From Trichobilharzia regenti (Eukaryota; Platyhelminthes; Trematoda; Strigeidida; Schistosomatidae), in NCBI GenBank assembly GCA_944472135.2, contig OX235270.1, positions 72,425,168 to 72,489,167 of the forward strand: 64,000 nt of DNA, given 5' to 3'. Positions 37,623 to 47,953 of the stretch are shown one piece after another; position 1 is the first letter of the stretch; the number at the start of each line of letters is the position of its first letter. The position numbers and the translations under genes are program-made. The notes under the pieces were generated by a model, which made no database searches, had not been told where the DNA came from, and saw only the letters and a program-made list of their open reading frames with translations.

Positions 37623-39191
37623 GTAAGCAGTTGTAATGAATACTTCATGTCTTTTTTTGATTTAATTATATATATATATATATCCTTTGAATTGTCGATT
37701 ACCTATGAGAGATGTTCTTACACGCTTGACTACATCCAACAAATTTTAGGAAGTAATACAAACTTGTATTAAAAATCATGTTTGCTGAAGTCTCTTAGCT
37801 CCTTTCATTCATCTCTTAGCAATAAAAAATTAACTTGTGAACTATACCATTTGTATACTAAATGCTACGTGTGCACTAGTGCATGAGATTCAGTAGCTGC
37901 CAGACTAACCTTTGATTTCAACCTATTCTAAAAGCCAATATTAGGCTAATAAGTTGACAAGTATTCTAAGATACTATACAAAATATAGCATCTCATCAAA
38001 TTCTGAAGTTGCAGCTTTGTGGAACTTCATCAAGTAGTAGTAGTAGTAGAAAACGGCTGTAAGGTTCACCTGCACTTAAATCATTACTTGAAGAAAGAGT
38101 AGTGACTGTTGCCTATTACGCAAAGTTTTTCACTCCTTTTAGACCGCTTATTTTAAAGATGACCATAAGAGAATCAGACTGATAATAATATTAGTAGGAA
38201 TTTCCAAAACGTTGATGATCACGTCCTGAGTGAAAAAGTCGTGATGCTTTAAAATGAGTTATACTCGTAGGAAAATATCTTAGTTAAGTCATAAGTGGAG
38301 TTGAATATCCCCTTAGTCTTCGCTATTATTTATACAATTATTTACTGTTCTTCATATCGCCAAACTACTAAGCTTAGTTATTTATTCCATTACAAAACTT
38401 ACAGAATATATCCTTTCTTTAGATGCAGAGGTATAAATAAAAACAGCATTTGAGATTTGCATAACATCCACTATTTTAATTCCTTGGTGTAATATCCAGA
38501 ATTGTTTGTTTTGATAATGTCGTTCCTTTTTACAAAATAATAACGCTATACTGTATATAGTTTGCTCGCATGGCAGTCTATAGGGATATCTTTTAACAGA
38601 GGACTTCTGTATATTCAGCATCTAACAGGTAACTACCACATAATTCAATAACATTTCTTAATTAATAATAGTTTTGTCACATCCACCCAGGAGAGATTGA
38701 TTTCTCCTTGAAACTAAATACTGAAACAGCATCCAGAATGTCGCCATTTTCTTCAAACCACATGTAGCGGCAAAAGATGAGAGAACTGCTACGAGACCTT
38801 TTATCAAGAAAAAACGCATCCTATTTATTCATTTTTAACCGTATTAAAGGTCGGCTAGGTTAGTGGACCATAAACTCTTCTGGTTGGTTTGAGATTGGCT
38901 CAGGGTTAAACTATAAGACCGTAAGTTGTCCAGTGAGATCATTTCAAGACTGTAACGTAAATTAAATCCAGATTTTGGGAGTAAGCACTTTTGCTTCTAT
39001 AGCCACTGTCTTAGTTTTTGGCTGCTTCCTATCAACCTGCATCTAAATAGCATACGACACAAGTATTAACAGAATTGAGTGAAAATAACTCCAGTAAATT
39101 AATAACAAGTTTATCTAAGGTCAGTGTTTTCAAGAAATGCATTTGATGACTTTAATTTTCTAATCAACTGCTGATCTTTTGTATTTTTCAG
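37623..39191 (+). other. Intron 6 of the PLC-like gene
   Basis: GT-AG intron of 1.57 kb with a TA tract near 37669 and a short (TAG)n at 38033-38049. Otherwise unrecognised. Confidence 0.65.
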
Positions 39192-39246
39192 TACAAAATC
39201 CAAAGGATACATGAACTGCCAAGAGCTTAACTCATTTTTACAAACT
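39192..39246 (+). CDS. PLC-like gene, exon 7 (EF-hand-like region)
   Basis: Acceptor tatttttcag, donor gtaagt, 55 bases, phase 2 in, 0 out, residues 236-253. TKSKGYMNCQELNSFLQT matches the PLC-beta 'AKSKPYLTVDQLxxFIN' loop and helix. Confidence 0.85.
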
Positions 39247-40639
39247 GTAAGTTACCAGTGTAGTTTATTACTTTACCAAATGTACAACTAATTTTCCATT
39301 TTACAAGAATTCTGGTAGTTCATGTTTTCGATCAAAAGACTTAAATGTGTGAGGAACAGTCTCAAACAGTGTAATTTGTTTTCTATCCATTTTGAGTTAG
39401 TTAATCAACTTACAAAATTGTTGTAATTATTTCAACTAAGGTGAAATTTCGAACTTAAATAATTTAGACGAAACAAAAGTGGATTTTATCTCGACTATTA
39501 TAAATAAACACTTAAAGTAAAACTAATATTAAATTTTATGTCCTATTAGATTCGTTTCTCACAATGTCCTGTTCAGTGACAGGGTCTAAATTGTGTCAGC
39601 AGTAGAGGACATTATTTTAAACGTAATGTTGAATTCTCAACTATTATAGTTCATACCAGAAAATATTTTTTTCTCAATTAAAATAACTGTCACGACTAAA
39701 TTGATTACTGATGAGAATAAAATGCAGCAATTTATAGAACTCCATAATTTGTTATGTGTGATTTATCTTCTTTAAATTTAATAGGTTACATATACATCAC
39801 TCAGTGTGAAAAAGTAACTTGGTCATTTTGAAGGAGTATAGATTGAATACGCCAAAAACAACCATTTAAGCAATTATATCAAGTTTCTCGTGTATCTTCA
39901 TAGACTGGGCAATGCTAGATGCCTCAGTAGGAATTATTAATTTAATGTTGTTTCAAAACAAATGCAGTGCGACTGGAGAAGAGTTGTTAAGATAGAGATT
40001 AAGTGTACAAGGAGTTGCTTAGATTCTAATAATAACCATAAAAAATAATTCATCTGAAGACTTATTCGGATCGCATCCAAAGGTTTGTGGAAGCCAAAGC
40101 GATTGAGAAGTTTAAGTTACAACTAATTTTTCACAAACAGTTTGTCATTACATTAAATCTTCTTTGATAAATTTTGTACTATTATTCTCCCTCATTTATT
40201 CTGTTTTTATTGATCTCCACTGTTGTTTTAACCTTTTAATTTAACCTACGTTTATTCTTTCACCCTTTAACTTCTATTGGTATCACACCAATTTGACAAG
40301 TGTGTAAATGTTAAGAGTATTAAATATTCTCATATGATGAATTTAAAGTCAGACTAAACGCGAAAAATATTCTTTTCATTCAATTCTGTTCAGTGTCTCA
40401 CACTTACAAAATATAGTAACAGATTAGTTATGGGATGAGAGTATAAACAGTGTTTTGTGACAAGCGTTCTGGGCTGATGTAATTACGATACCACTTATAA
40501 CGTTAGAATAGTATAAATGGACAATTCAATACAATCAAAAGAATGTAGGATACAAATTATAAAACATTATGGTTAAAACTATTAGAACAAAGTCAAAAGG
40601 AAAGAAGAAATAAAAGATAAGAGCAAGGGAAAAGAGGTA

Positions 40640-41300
40640 AGAGGGACAGTCAATTCTGAAGGGTGAAGAACCTTAAATCCAAGTTTGGCTGCGGTAGGAA
40701 CAGCGCACGAACGTGTTCTTTTTTAATATAAAGTTCCAGTTTAATTGATTTTACTGTAACAGCTTCAGCTCAGTGTAGAAGACGTTAGCGAAGTGAGCAT
40801 GATAATAACTCGGGAATGTGGTATATAACCCTGAAGGCTTTGTTACAATCGATGCGATGTCCTCTATCCACCAAGTGTCTTTTGTTCTTTTTAAGCATTT
40901 GATTCCCCCTTTACTGAACCAAGCTGGTTAATGTTCTCGAATTCACTTCAGTCTTGCTATCTCGCCTTTAATGTATACTATTTTCTACTAGCCACTCGCC
41001 CGACGGTGGCACAGCGGTTAAGACGCTCGCCGACCATGCACATTGTCCGGGGTTCGAGCCCCAGCCGGCGCACACCTTTACCTCGCTAAGCCGGTAGTGA
41101 GACTGGTAAAGCGGAAAGGTTGGGCATGAGGCTAGCAACCCCATCGTGTAAAAAATCAACACCGCTACGGAATCTTCAAGCCTATAGCTTGGAGCCCTAT
41201 GTTCCACTGGGAACGTGAAGGAAAAAAAACTCGCCCGACACGTTTTACAACCGTGAACTGACTCGCCAGTTTCCTTCTCCTAAGTTGTATTAATATCCAT
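40640..41300 (-). mobile_element. Penelope-like element remnant (GIY-YIG end), split by a SINE
   Basis: The minus strand from about 40980 down to 40690 reads as a decayed PLE C-terminus. REH.PAWFSKGGIKCL is followed by LVDRGHRIDCNKAFRVIYHI and then ELYIKKEHVRALFLPQP. These match the intact frame at 56305-56709 (REHIPVWLEKRATKSL, HLVDSEHSVKANELFTVVYR, DLCVQKKLIHSLCLPWP). Stops and a frame change show it is dead. A young SINE sits just upstream of this text, with PLE-like sequence continuing on the far side. Confidence 0.7.
41005..41228 (+). repeat. tRNA-derived SINE (family A), young copy with target-site duplication
   Basis: Flanked by a perfect 11-base duplication ACTCGCCCGAC (40994-41004 and 41229-41239), which fixes the ends. 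It starts with GGTGGCACAGCGG (box A); box B is GGTTCGAGCCCC near 41051. The body runs through GGCATGAGGCTAGCAACCCC. The 3' end AGCCCTATGTTCCACTGGGAACGTGAAGG is shared with the RTE 3' end at 63311-63345, and an A tract follows. Intact boxes and the perfect duplication indicate a recent insertion. It lies in intron 7, sense to the gene. Confidence 0.9.
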
Positions 41301-41912
41301 TAGAATTGATCAGCATCATCGTCTTAGGTTTCACAACATTTTGTAAATACATTTAGCCTAGCACGTTTATAGAAAAATATTATTTATAATGTCACCTTAT
41401 GAATAATCTGTTATTCTACGTAAAAATGTATCCGCAGGGAAAGTGGCTATTATTGTAATAATAAATTATATATTTCACAATAGTAAGAAATCGAAAAGAA
41501 TTTGCTGAGAACTACACATGTGATCAGACTGTTTGAAGTTTTTAAAGCAAATGCACCACACGGTGTTGTTTAGTCATAATTCGTAAAGTGGACTAATCGA
41601 CAGACTGTATCTACACGCAAAACCTAAACATACAGATTACATCATTAAATATACTATGAAGTTAAATTTTTTTCTTTTATGTCGTAAAATAACTAATTTC
41701 TTGAAAAGCTACCAAATAACGGAAGTTTTAAATTTAGCAGAGAGCTATATCATGTGTTTCGTCCCTTGAACATCTTCACCAGAAAATCCCATAGTAAATC
41801 TAACATCGCATTCCAGTTAGCTTATATCTAAAAAGTTAAATAAGAAAGACAGTTTGCACTCCACAGGGTATTGTTTTCTCAAATACATTTAATTTGTCCC
41901 TCCTTTTAACAG

Positions 41913-42369
41913 AGTATTTCATATTTCGCAAATTCAAGTTTTCCTGTGCATAATTCAAGAGGTTTAAGAACAAATGAAAAACAGAGAACACTGAGGCATA
42001 TTAAATACCTGCATATGGAACGGACGCAACATAATATCACTGAAGCCACCCCAGCAAAAACAAATTTGAATCGGAAACCAAAATCACAAAAACTTCAAAA
42101 TGTTTCATGTCTTAAACGCTCGAGAAGTTGTTATACGACTGAAAAAAGTAGTGTACATCGGAGTCGAAAACACACTGACAATGTTAGTGCTGCAGTGTAC
42201 ACACCAAATTCACCAGAGGAATTTTTATCCCTGACATCTAGTCCAATGCATCAAGACAAAAGTGATGTAGAAGAAAGTAAAGGTCAGTGCCTTCCAGTAA
42301 TCGTTAGCGAGGAAGAGTTCGTCAAAATTATTCAGCATCATGAAACTAATAAGTATGCAGCTAGCAAAT
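41913..42369 (+). CDS. PLC-like gene, exon 8 (linker insert and last EF-hand part)
   Basis: Acceptor ttttaacag, donor gtgagt, 457 bases, phase 0 in, 1 out, residues 254-405 plus the first base of Cys406. NEKQRTLRHIKYLH resembles the PLC-beta 'NxKQRDPRLNEILYP' turn. It is followed by about 90 Ser/Thr/Lys/Arg-rich residues (KTNLNRKPKSQKLQN, SCLKRSRSC) with no family counterpart. EEEFVKIIQHHE then resumes the PLC 'VQxLIEKYEP' helix. The insert is probably disordered. Confidence 0.8.
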
Positions 42370-42471
42370 GTGAGTTTTGACTAATCCACTTGCAAACTGT
42401 TTTACTCTTTGTTTGTACCTATTTTATTTGAAATTAAACACTATAAACATGATGCTATATATATAATAAGA

Positions 42472-43755
42472 GTTGGTTGCATTCCTATTTTTCTGATAGA
42501 ATGCAGTATACTGTGTATAGTGGCAAATCTTCTCCTACCTCGCTTACAAAATCCGGTGTTCCTCGAGGTGCCGTCCTCTCTCCCTTTCTTTTTTCTTTCT
42601 TCCTACACGACCTGCCTCATTCAAACGAAACTAACAACTTTGTCAAATATGCAGATGATCTGACTGTATCACTGCCTATCACTTCCGAGTCTGACTGCTC
42701 CAAACTTAATAGCTTTCTGTTGGACATCAACAACTGGTCCAAATCAAATGGTCTTATGTTAAATCCTTCCAAATGTCAGGCTGTTGACTTTACTTTCAAG
42801 CATCGACGTAACTTACATGAACTAGTTAGTTCGCATGATGCCTGTAGCATAGATGGCACGGAAACTGAAACCAAGTCAAGCATTAAATACCTTGGATTAG
42901 TTCTTTCCTCTGACCTTTCATGGTCATCCCACATCTTATCTATCTCTAAGAAAATGTTTCGTCTCACCTTCTACATTAAAAAGTTAAGACAATCAGGTAT
43001 CAACCAACCTTTAGTTTTGCAATTTTTAAACTCCTGTATTTTACCTATTGTACTCTATTGCTCTCCATTAATCTTTCCTGGGCTTCTCAAAAAAGACTAT
43101 ATCATATCACGAAGAGTATTAAATGCTGTGAGTAGGGCTTGTGGTATGCCACTGCGTGAGCTCGCCAATACTATAGTCGAGAGACACATAAATTCCTGTA
43201 CAAAATGGGCAAAGGCTATACTGTCAGATCCTCTGCACTCCCTTTTTTCGCAAATACCCCCTTGCATCTCATCAGGTAGGACGAGAATTCAATATAAAAA
43301 GTTATATGCTCGTACCACTAAGTACAGAAGTTCTACAATACCCTATTTAGCCCGTACTTTATATGACGAAGACTCTGTTAGACGTGAAACACATAAGTTA
43401 CTATGTAATTAGCAAAGTGAATCGACCCTTTCCACGTTCATCTCTCTGTATTTTATGGTGTCACACTTTCTATCGTTTAATTATAACTTTGCTATTTTAT
43501 TTTAGTTGTTATTAATATTATCACTACAATTTTATGCTTTATGCATATTTTTCTCCGTATTGCATACAGTAATTTGCTATGTAGCTGCTATAACAACGTT
43601 TTATTATTATTGTGTAATATTTATTTTTATATTTTTTTGTCGTTTTTGAGTAAATTAGATGCAATATTGTACTGAATGCTGAAACTTCCTTGCTGTATCA
43701 TTAGTACTGTTTTGGAATAAAGCAAATTATCATTATCATCATTATTATCATCATA
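42472..43755 (+). mobile_element. CR1-like non-LTR retrotransposon, 5'-truncated
   Basis: Holds the C-terminal half of a LINE reverse transcriptase, an AATAAA at 43716-43721 and a short-repeat 3' tail of ATTATC/ATC units (43727-43753). The 5' end cuts into the ORF at the family's 'WxxSYxxxR' motif (WLHSYFSDR). The layout is that of the schistosome SR1/Perere CR1-clade LINEs. It lies sense to the host gene, in intron 8. Confidence 0.85.
42477..43412 (+). CDS. Reverse transcriptase C-terminal part (CR1-like LINE)
   Basis: 311 uninterrupted codons. SGVPRGAVLSPFLF (residues 26-39) is reverse-transcriptase motif B. YADD (58-61) is the catalytic palm motif C with both Asp present. LMLNPSKCQ (about 95-103) and IKYLGLVLSSDLSWSSHI (about 136-153) are the following thumb/palm landmarks. 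Fingers, motif A and the endonuclease are missing through 5' truncation, so it cannot act alone. The lack of stops points to a fairly young insertion. The Met is simply the first in the truncated frame. Confidence 0.9.
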   Translation: MHSYFSDRMQYTVYSGKSSPTSLTKSGVPRGAVLSPFLFSFFLHDLPHSNETNNFVKYADDLTVSLPITSESDCSKLNSFLLDINNWSKSNGLMLNPSKCQAVDFTFKHRRNLHELVSSHDACSIDGTETETKSSIKYLGLVLSSDLSWSSHILSISKKMFRLTFYIKKLRQSGINQPLVLQFLNSCILPIVLYCSPLIFPGLLKKDYIISRRVLNAVSRACGMPLRELANTIVERHINSCTKWAKAILSDPLHSLFSQIPPCISSGRTRIQYKKLYARTTKYRSSTIPYLARTLYDEDSVRRETHKLLCN

Positions 43756-43780
43756 CATATATATATATATATATATATAT
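43756..43780. repeat. (TA)n microsatellite
   Basis: TA run directly downstream of the LINE tail. Confidence 0.9.
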
Positions 43781-44082
43781 TCCCAAAGAAAGAAGATAAG
43801 AACTTGCACTCTGGCAAGATATTGTTTCAAAAACAATTTCTCAGTGTTATCACCTCTCTCAGAGTAAAATTACCCAGCGCAATAACTGTAGAACTATAGA
43901 CAAATATCGAAATTTCGTGAGACTTTACTCAAGATCAAGTCATTAAGTTACTTATCCAACATGGCACATATAGTAATTAATGTCTGACTAACAGGTCTCA
44001 AAGAGATATCATAAAACTAGCCCGCAAAATACAATCAATATGACCAGCACTACATAAATAGTGTTTATGTCGTTCAGAGTAA

Positions 44083-44165
44083 TTATATATATATATGACA
44101 ATTAACGAATTGAATTTATTGCTTAATCCAATTGGCTGGTTTCGTTATACACATTTTCAGAAGTT
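44083..44165 (-). repeat. Possible Penelope-like element end with hammerhead-like motif
   Basis: On the minus strand CTTCTGAAAATGTGTATAACGAAACCAG resembles the PLE terminal hammerhead (CTGAAGA...GAAA), with the core G8 region changed to CTGAAAA. A (TA)n tract follows, as at the other PLE ends here. No PLE coding sequence is attached, so the call is tentative. Confidence 0.3.
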
Positions 44166-47100
44166 TTGTCATCTTAATAACACATGACATTCTTTTAAGT
44201 GAATCTTGAACATAACATCAGTAGGGACTAGGAAGCAGGCCTTAGCATTCACTTACTTTATCACGAAATCAGCTTACTCTATTTAATGCAGCTCCTTGCA
44301 CTAGCCGGCGAAAGCTCATTTTGTTCAGATTTGTTCAGATATCAAATATGTATCTTTAAATTGTTGGCTTCAGATGTGTTTATGATATTGAGAGAGGCAT
44401 GAATAAACGCTGAACCATATGGGAATCTAAGCAAATACTTATCTGACAGATTATCAGTTTTTTCAAAAAAAATAGGTATCAAATAAGTATTGTAACCGTA
44501 GGCGGTTAATGTCATTTTCTTATTTCATAGCGTCGTGAACTGATTCAATCTGATTAGAACTGCACGCTAAATTTATCATCGCGAGGGTTAGGGTTATTCA
44601 TGCAATTTATAAATAAATAAATTCTTCCTGGATTATTAGCAAGTGTTTCCTTTAGAGGTTATCTATTTCATCTTAATATATTGCATAAAATAATGATAAC
44701 TAAATGTCAGGGCAAAATCTTTTCACTTTACTATATAACATCCTGTCAGCTGAAACTAGCCTCAAAGTGAATAAATTATGATCAAAGATAATAAGTATGT
44801 AACGTAGTTCACATGTCATGTGATGCGGAAAAAAGCTTGAAATATATTGGATTATAAGAAAAGAAGTGAGTTAAAAATTCAAGAACTCAACAAAAAGGAT
44901 ACAGCAGGACAAATTGTGAAAAATATAGAAGAGAATATTTTGAAACTTGCAGTCTACCTTTTTAAAACAACCACGAGGTTAATTAATGACAGACTGAGTT
45001 GAAATAAAGTAATTTTATTGTGAAAAAGTCAGTAGACTAAAATAAGCTAGACGAGTAATTTTGAATGATAGGATAATGACCACTATAATACTCCACAATT
45101 ATCTGAGATCCAATTACTTCATGACTATGGCCAATCATTCAACATCACTGAATTCTTTAACTTCAGATTCCCCAGAAGAAAATACAAAAATATCACAAAC
45201 AAAATAGGAGCTCGCAAGATCAATTTTCAGCTAAAGTATGTATGTATCTTTAATCATGGTTTCATGTTGACTGAAAATTCTGTCACTAAGATTTCATTTC
45301 AGAATATGGACTGAAAATTAGTTGCTTATCTCTCCTACATCATATCCTTTTAGTATGTTTCAGGTTTTCTATTCAAGAACAGACTATAATTAGTAATATT
45401 CTTCGTCAACAGCGGTAATATTTTCTAAAAAGTTTACAGTGCTTATTCTTCATCGAACGAACTTTTAGCATTACAAAATATCAGAATAGTACTTAGTTCT
45501 TATGGAAACAACTGATGTTACAGAAGTAACATTCGTTTAATGTCAAAAGCCAACAGAGGAGAAATCCAAAAATTTATAGTGTGGGAAAAAATATTTATTC
45601 TAATGGTTTTAAATCTGCTTCTGTTTGCTGTGTAATATTGAAAAAGATTTTAGGAGCAATACAATTTTCATTATCCTCTTAAATCGTGATGTTAGGATAA
45701 AAACGCAAGTTTCCAGTATATTAGACGGAAAAGTAGGTAACTAAAGGAATTATGCATACCTTAAACAGATACCATCTTGGTTAAAATTCCTTTTGTTAAT
45801 CTCTCCTTCTTCAGTTATATCTGTATAAATGCACACTGAAGGAGGTATTGAATTGGTACACTGCGCCCACTTGAAGAACTTTAACAATTTGCCAAGACTG
45901 TCGATATCGTTGACAACAATAAAATAAAGCAGTTACACCTTTTGGCCTAATACGAATACATCCATCACCGCTTAGATGTCAGTTTGTTGATATTCTTCGG
46001 TTCTTGCGAATGTCCACTTAATAGAAGCATTCTGAATGAAATTACCTTAGAAGGTGTTTTTATTATATCGATATTTGTCTTTTCTGAAGTATTTTGAAGC
46101 TATCAATTTTATGACAACAGTAGTAAAAATTATTTCACTCTATCGTCTCATTGTCTTTTTAATCACTATTTGAAAATGACTTGCTTTTCTCTTACTTTGA
46201 AAGGCTACACTGAATAGAAATAAACAGGACAATAGATATAGAAATTATCACCAGTTTTCTTTAGAAAGCTGATAACAAGGATGACCTGTACTTAATAAAA
46301 TGCTGGTTACTATGGCCATTCTGTACATTCCATTCTACTAACAAAATCATGTTATGAAATTAGACAGATCATCATTAGGTTAAGGAAATGTATCACTTAA
46401 TCACTTGTCATATAGTTAATTGCATTTTTAGAGTGACCGACTTGTGGTCCTCAAAATCTAACATCCATTTTATTTGCAAAAAAGACCAATTAAACTTATG
46501 GATAATTTCCAGACTTTTAATGAGAGTGAAGCTTAAACAGTAAAGCTGAAACCTACAATTCCTTGTTAACCGTCCTTATCGTAATAACAATAAGTACAGA
46601 GCATTTGTAATAAATTATACTGTAAAACAAGTGGTTAATTATTGGAATGATTATTCTAAAAAAAATCTGCTTCTGCTATCTGTATACACCTACTTCCATG
46701 TAGCGGGATGTCTTTGTAAACATTACTGGAACTTTACTCTTTGTTTTCTAGTGGCAACTAACTCAGTGAACTCATAACTCGGAAATGCCTGACAATTCCT
46801 TTGTTGGTTAATACATTCACAGGATTTCAGTGGGGTTTTGCATACAACCCACTTGGTCTTATTCCATAATTTTTCCGCATACTATGGCAGTTCACTGGCT
46901 TGATTAATAAATGTAGGATCAGATAAAATGAATCACATACAATCACTTTGCTAATGTATAAATTACAGATTTCAGGTATTTTCGTATTTAACATTTAATT
47001 CTGACATCGCTTTTGCACCATATTTTGCTATTTAAGATTGGCAGTCTTTTCAGAGTCATTAAATTGACAGGTGTTTACTGATTTTTATGTCAGGTATAGG

Positions 47101-47586
47101 AATAATTTTCTCTATAGACTGTTATCAATACAGCTTCGAAATTTCCAACTGTTGTAGAAGTAAACAGTTCTAAAAGTGGTACGAAACCACAGTTCAGAGA
47201 CCCTTTCTGACTTTCTTTAACAGTTCACTCTTGAGTGAACTGATTACTGATTTGAGGGTACTCAGATTCATGGAACACTGATATCATGTTGACCAATAAG
47301 AAGAGCCCGAAAACATTCTATAGAATACCATTCCAAACAAAGCCTCATTGGATCTTTTTCTGTATTCTTCAGACAGTTTTATGCAGGTAACCTTTTCTAA
47401 TAAGAAACTACTATACGTTTACGGTCCACAGGTATATTTTGTAGTGTTCAAAATTACTCAGATATAAATGAAAATAACTTGATTTTTTCATCAATTCCAA
47501 ATTGTTACAATGCATCACAGTGAATCACCGTTCCGTAAAAATGTATATTCTCCTAAATTTGATTTTTTTCCTTCAATGTTCATCAG

Positions 47587-47953
47587 GTCTACTATCAAAC
47601 GAAGGCTTCTATAGACTACTTTTATCTTCCACTTATCGAGAACTAAGTATACGTCCGAATGTGCCTTCTCATTCGTGTGAACAGTGGACAGTTTCACATC
47701 CAACAGAACCAGAGTCTTTTAAGTATGGTTTACTTGAATCGGAACATCCATTGGCTCACTATTATATTAAAAGTGCCTATCTGATCAACAAAATCCATAA
47801 ACAAACTGATAATATTGATCAAATGATGCAAAACAATGATGTCGCATACTTCAATGCTAAATTTCACAGAGAAATAAGCGCATCGGCAGCACACAACTTT
47901 AAATCGAACAATATACTAAGAACAATTCGTCAAGCATTGTTCTGTGGAGTTCG
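47587..47953 (+). CDS. PLC-like gene, exon 9 (EF-hand end and start of X domain)
   Basis: Acceptor gttcatcag, donor gtaagt, 367 bases, phase 1 in, 2 out, residues 406-527. LLSNEGFYRLL matches the 'LSxxGFxRYL' helix ending the EF region. HPLAHYYIKSAYL (459-471) is the start of the X domain, normally 'PLSHYFINSSHNTYL'. The catalytic His-Asn pair is Tyr470-Leu471. ILRTIRQALFCGVR (about 514-527) matches 'MYRQVLLSGCR'. The loop between is longer and Asn/Gln-rich. Confidence 0.85.

Larger units (their letters stand above)
39247..41912 (+). other. Intron 7 of the PLC-like gene
   Basis: GT-AG intron of 2.67 kb. It contains the PLE remnant 40640-41300, which a SINE interrupts at 41005-41228, and a possible decayed PLE hammerhead near 41740-41785 on the minus strand. 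The rest is unrecognised. Confidence 0.65.
42370..47586 (+). other. Intron 8 of the PLC-like gene
   Basis: GT-AG intron of 5.2 kb. A CR1-like LINE occupies 42472-43755, beginning about 100 bases after the exon. A possible PLE end with TA tract lies at 44083-44165. The remaining 3.4 kb shows nothing recognisable. Confidence 0.65.

Noticed and set aside
41005..41100. tRNA gene
   Set aside because: Has boxes A and B but no proper cloverleaf, and it continues into the SINE body between target-site duplications.
41740..41785. Minus-strand CTGGTGAAGATG..GGGACGAAAC as another PLE hammerhead
   Set aside because: The core is altered (GTGAAGA), stem I is not clear and no PLE end is attached; too decayed to annotate separately.
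43780..43870. Possible PLE terminal repeat after the TA tract downstream of the CR1-like LINE
   Set aside because: No CTGANGA/GAAA core in the correct arrangement on either strand.
45090..45240. Possible exon between exons 8 and 9
   Set aside because: Exon 8 (phase 1) joins exon 9 directly and the conserved EF-hand text is continuous across the junction.
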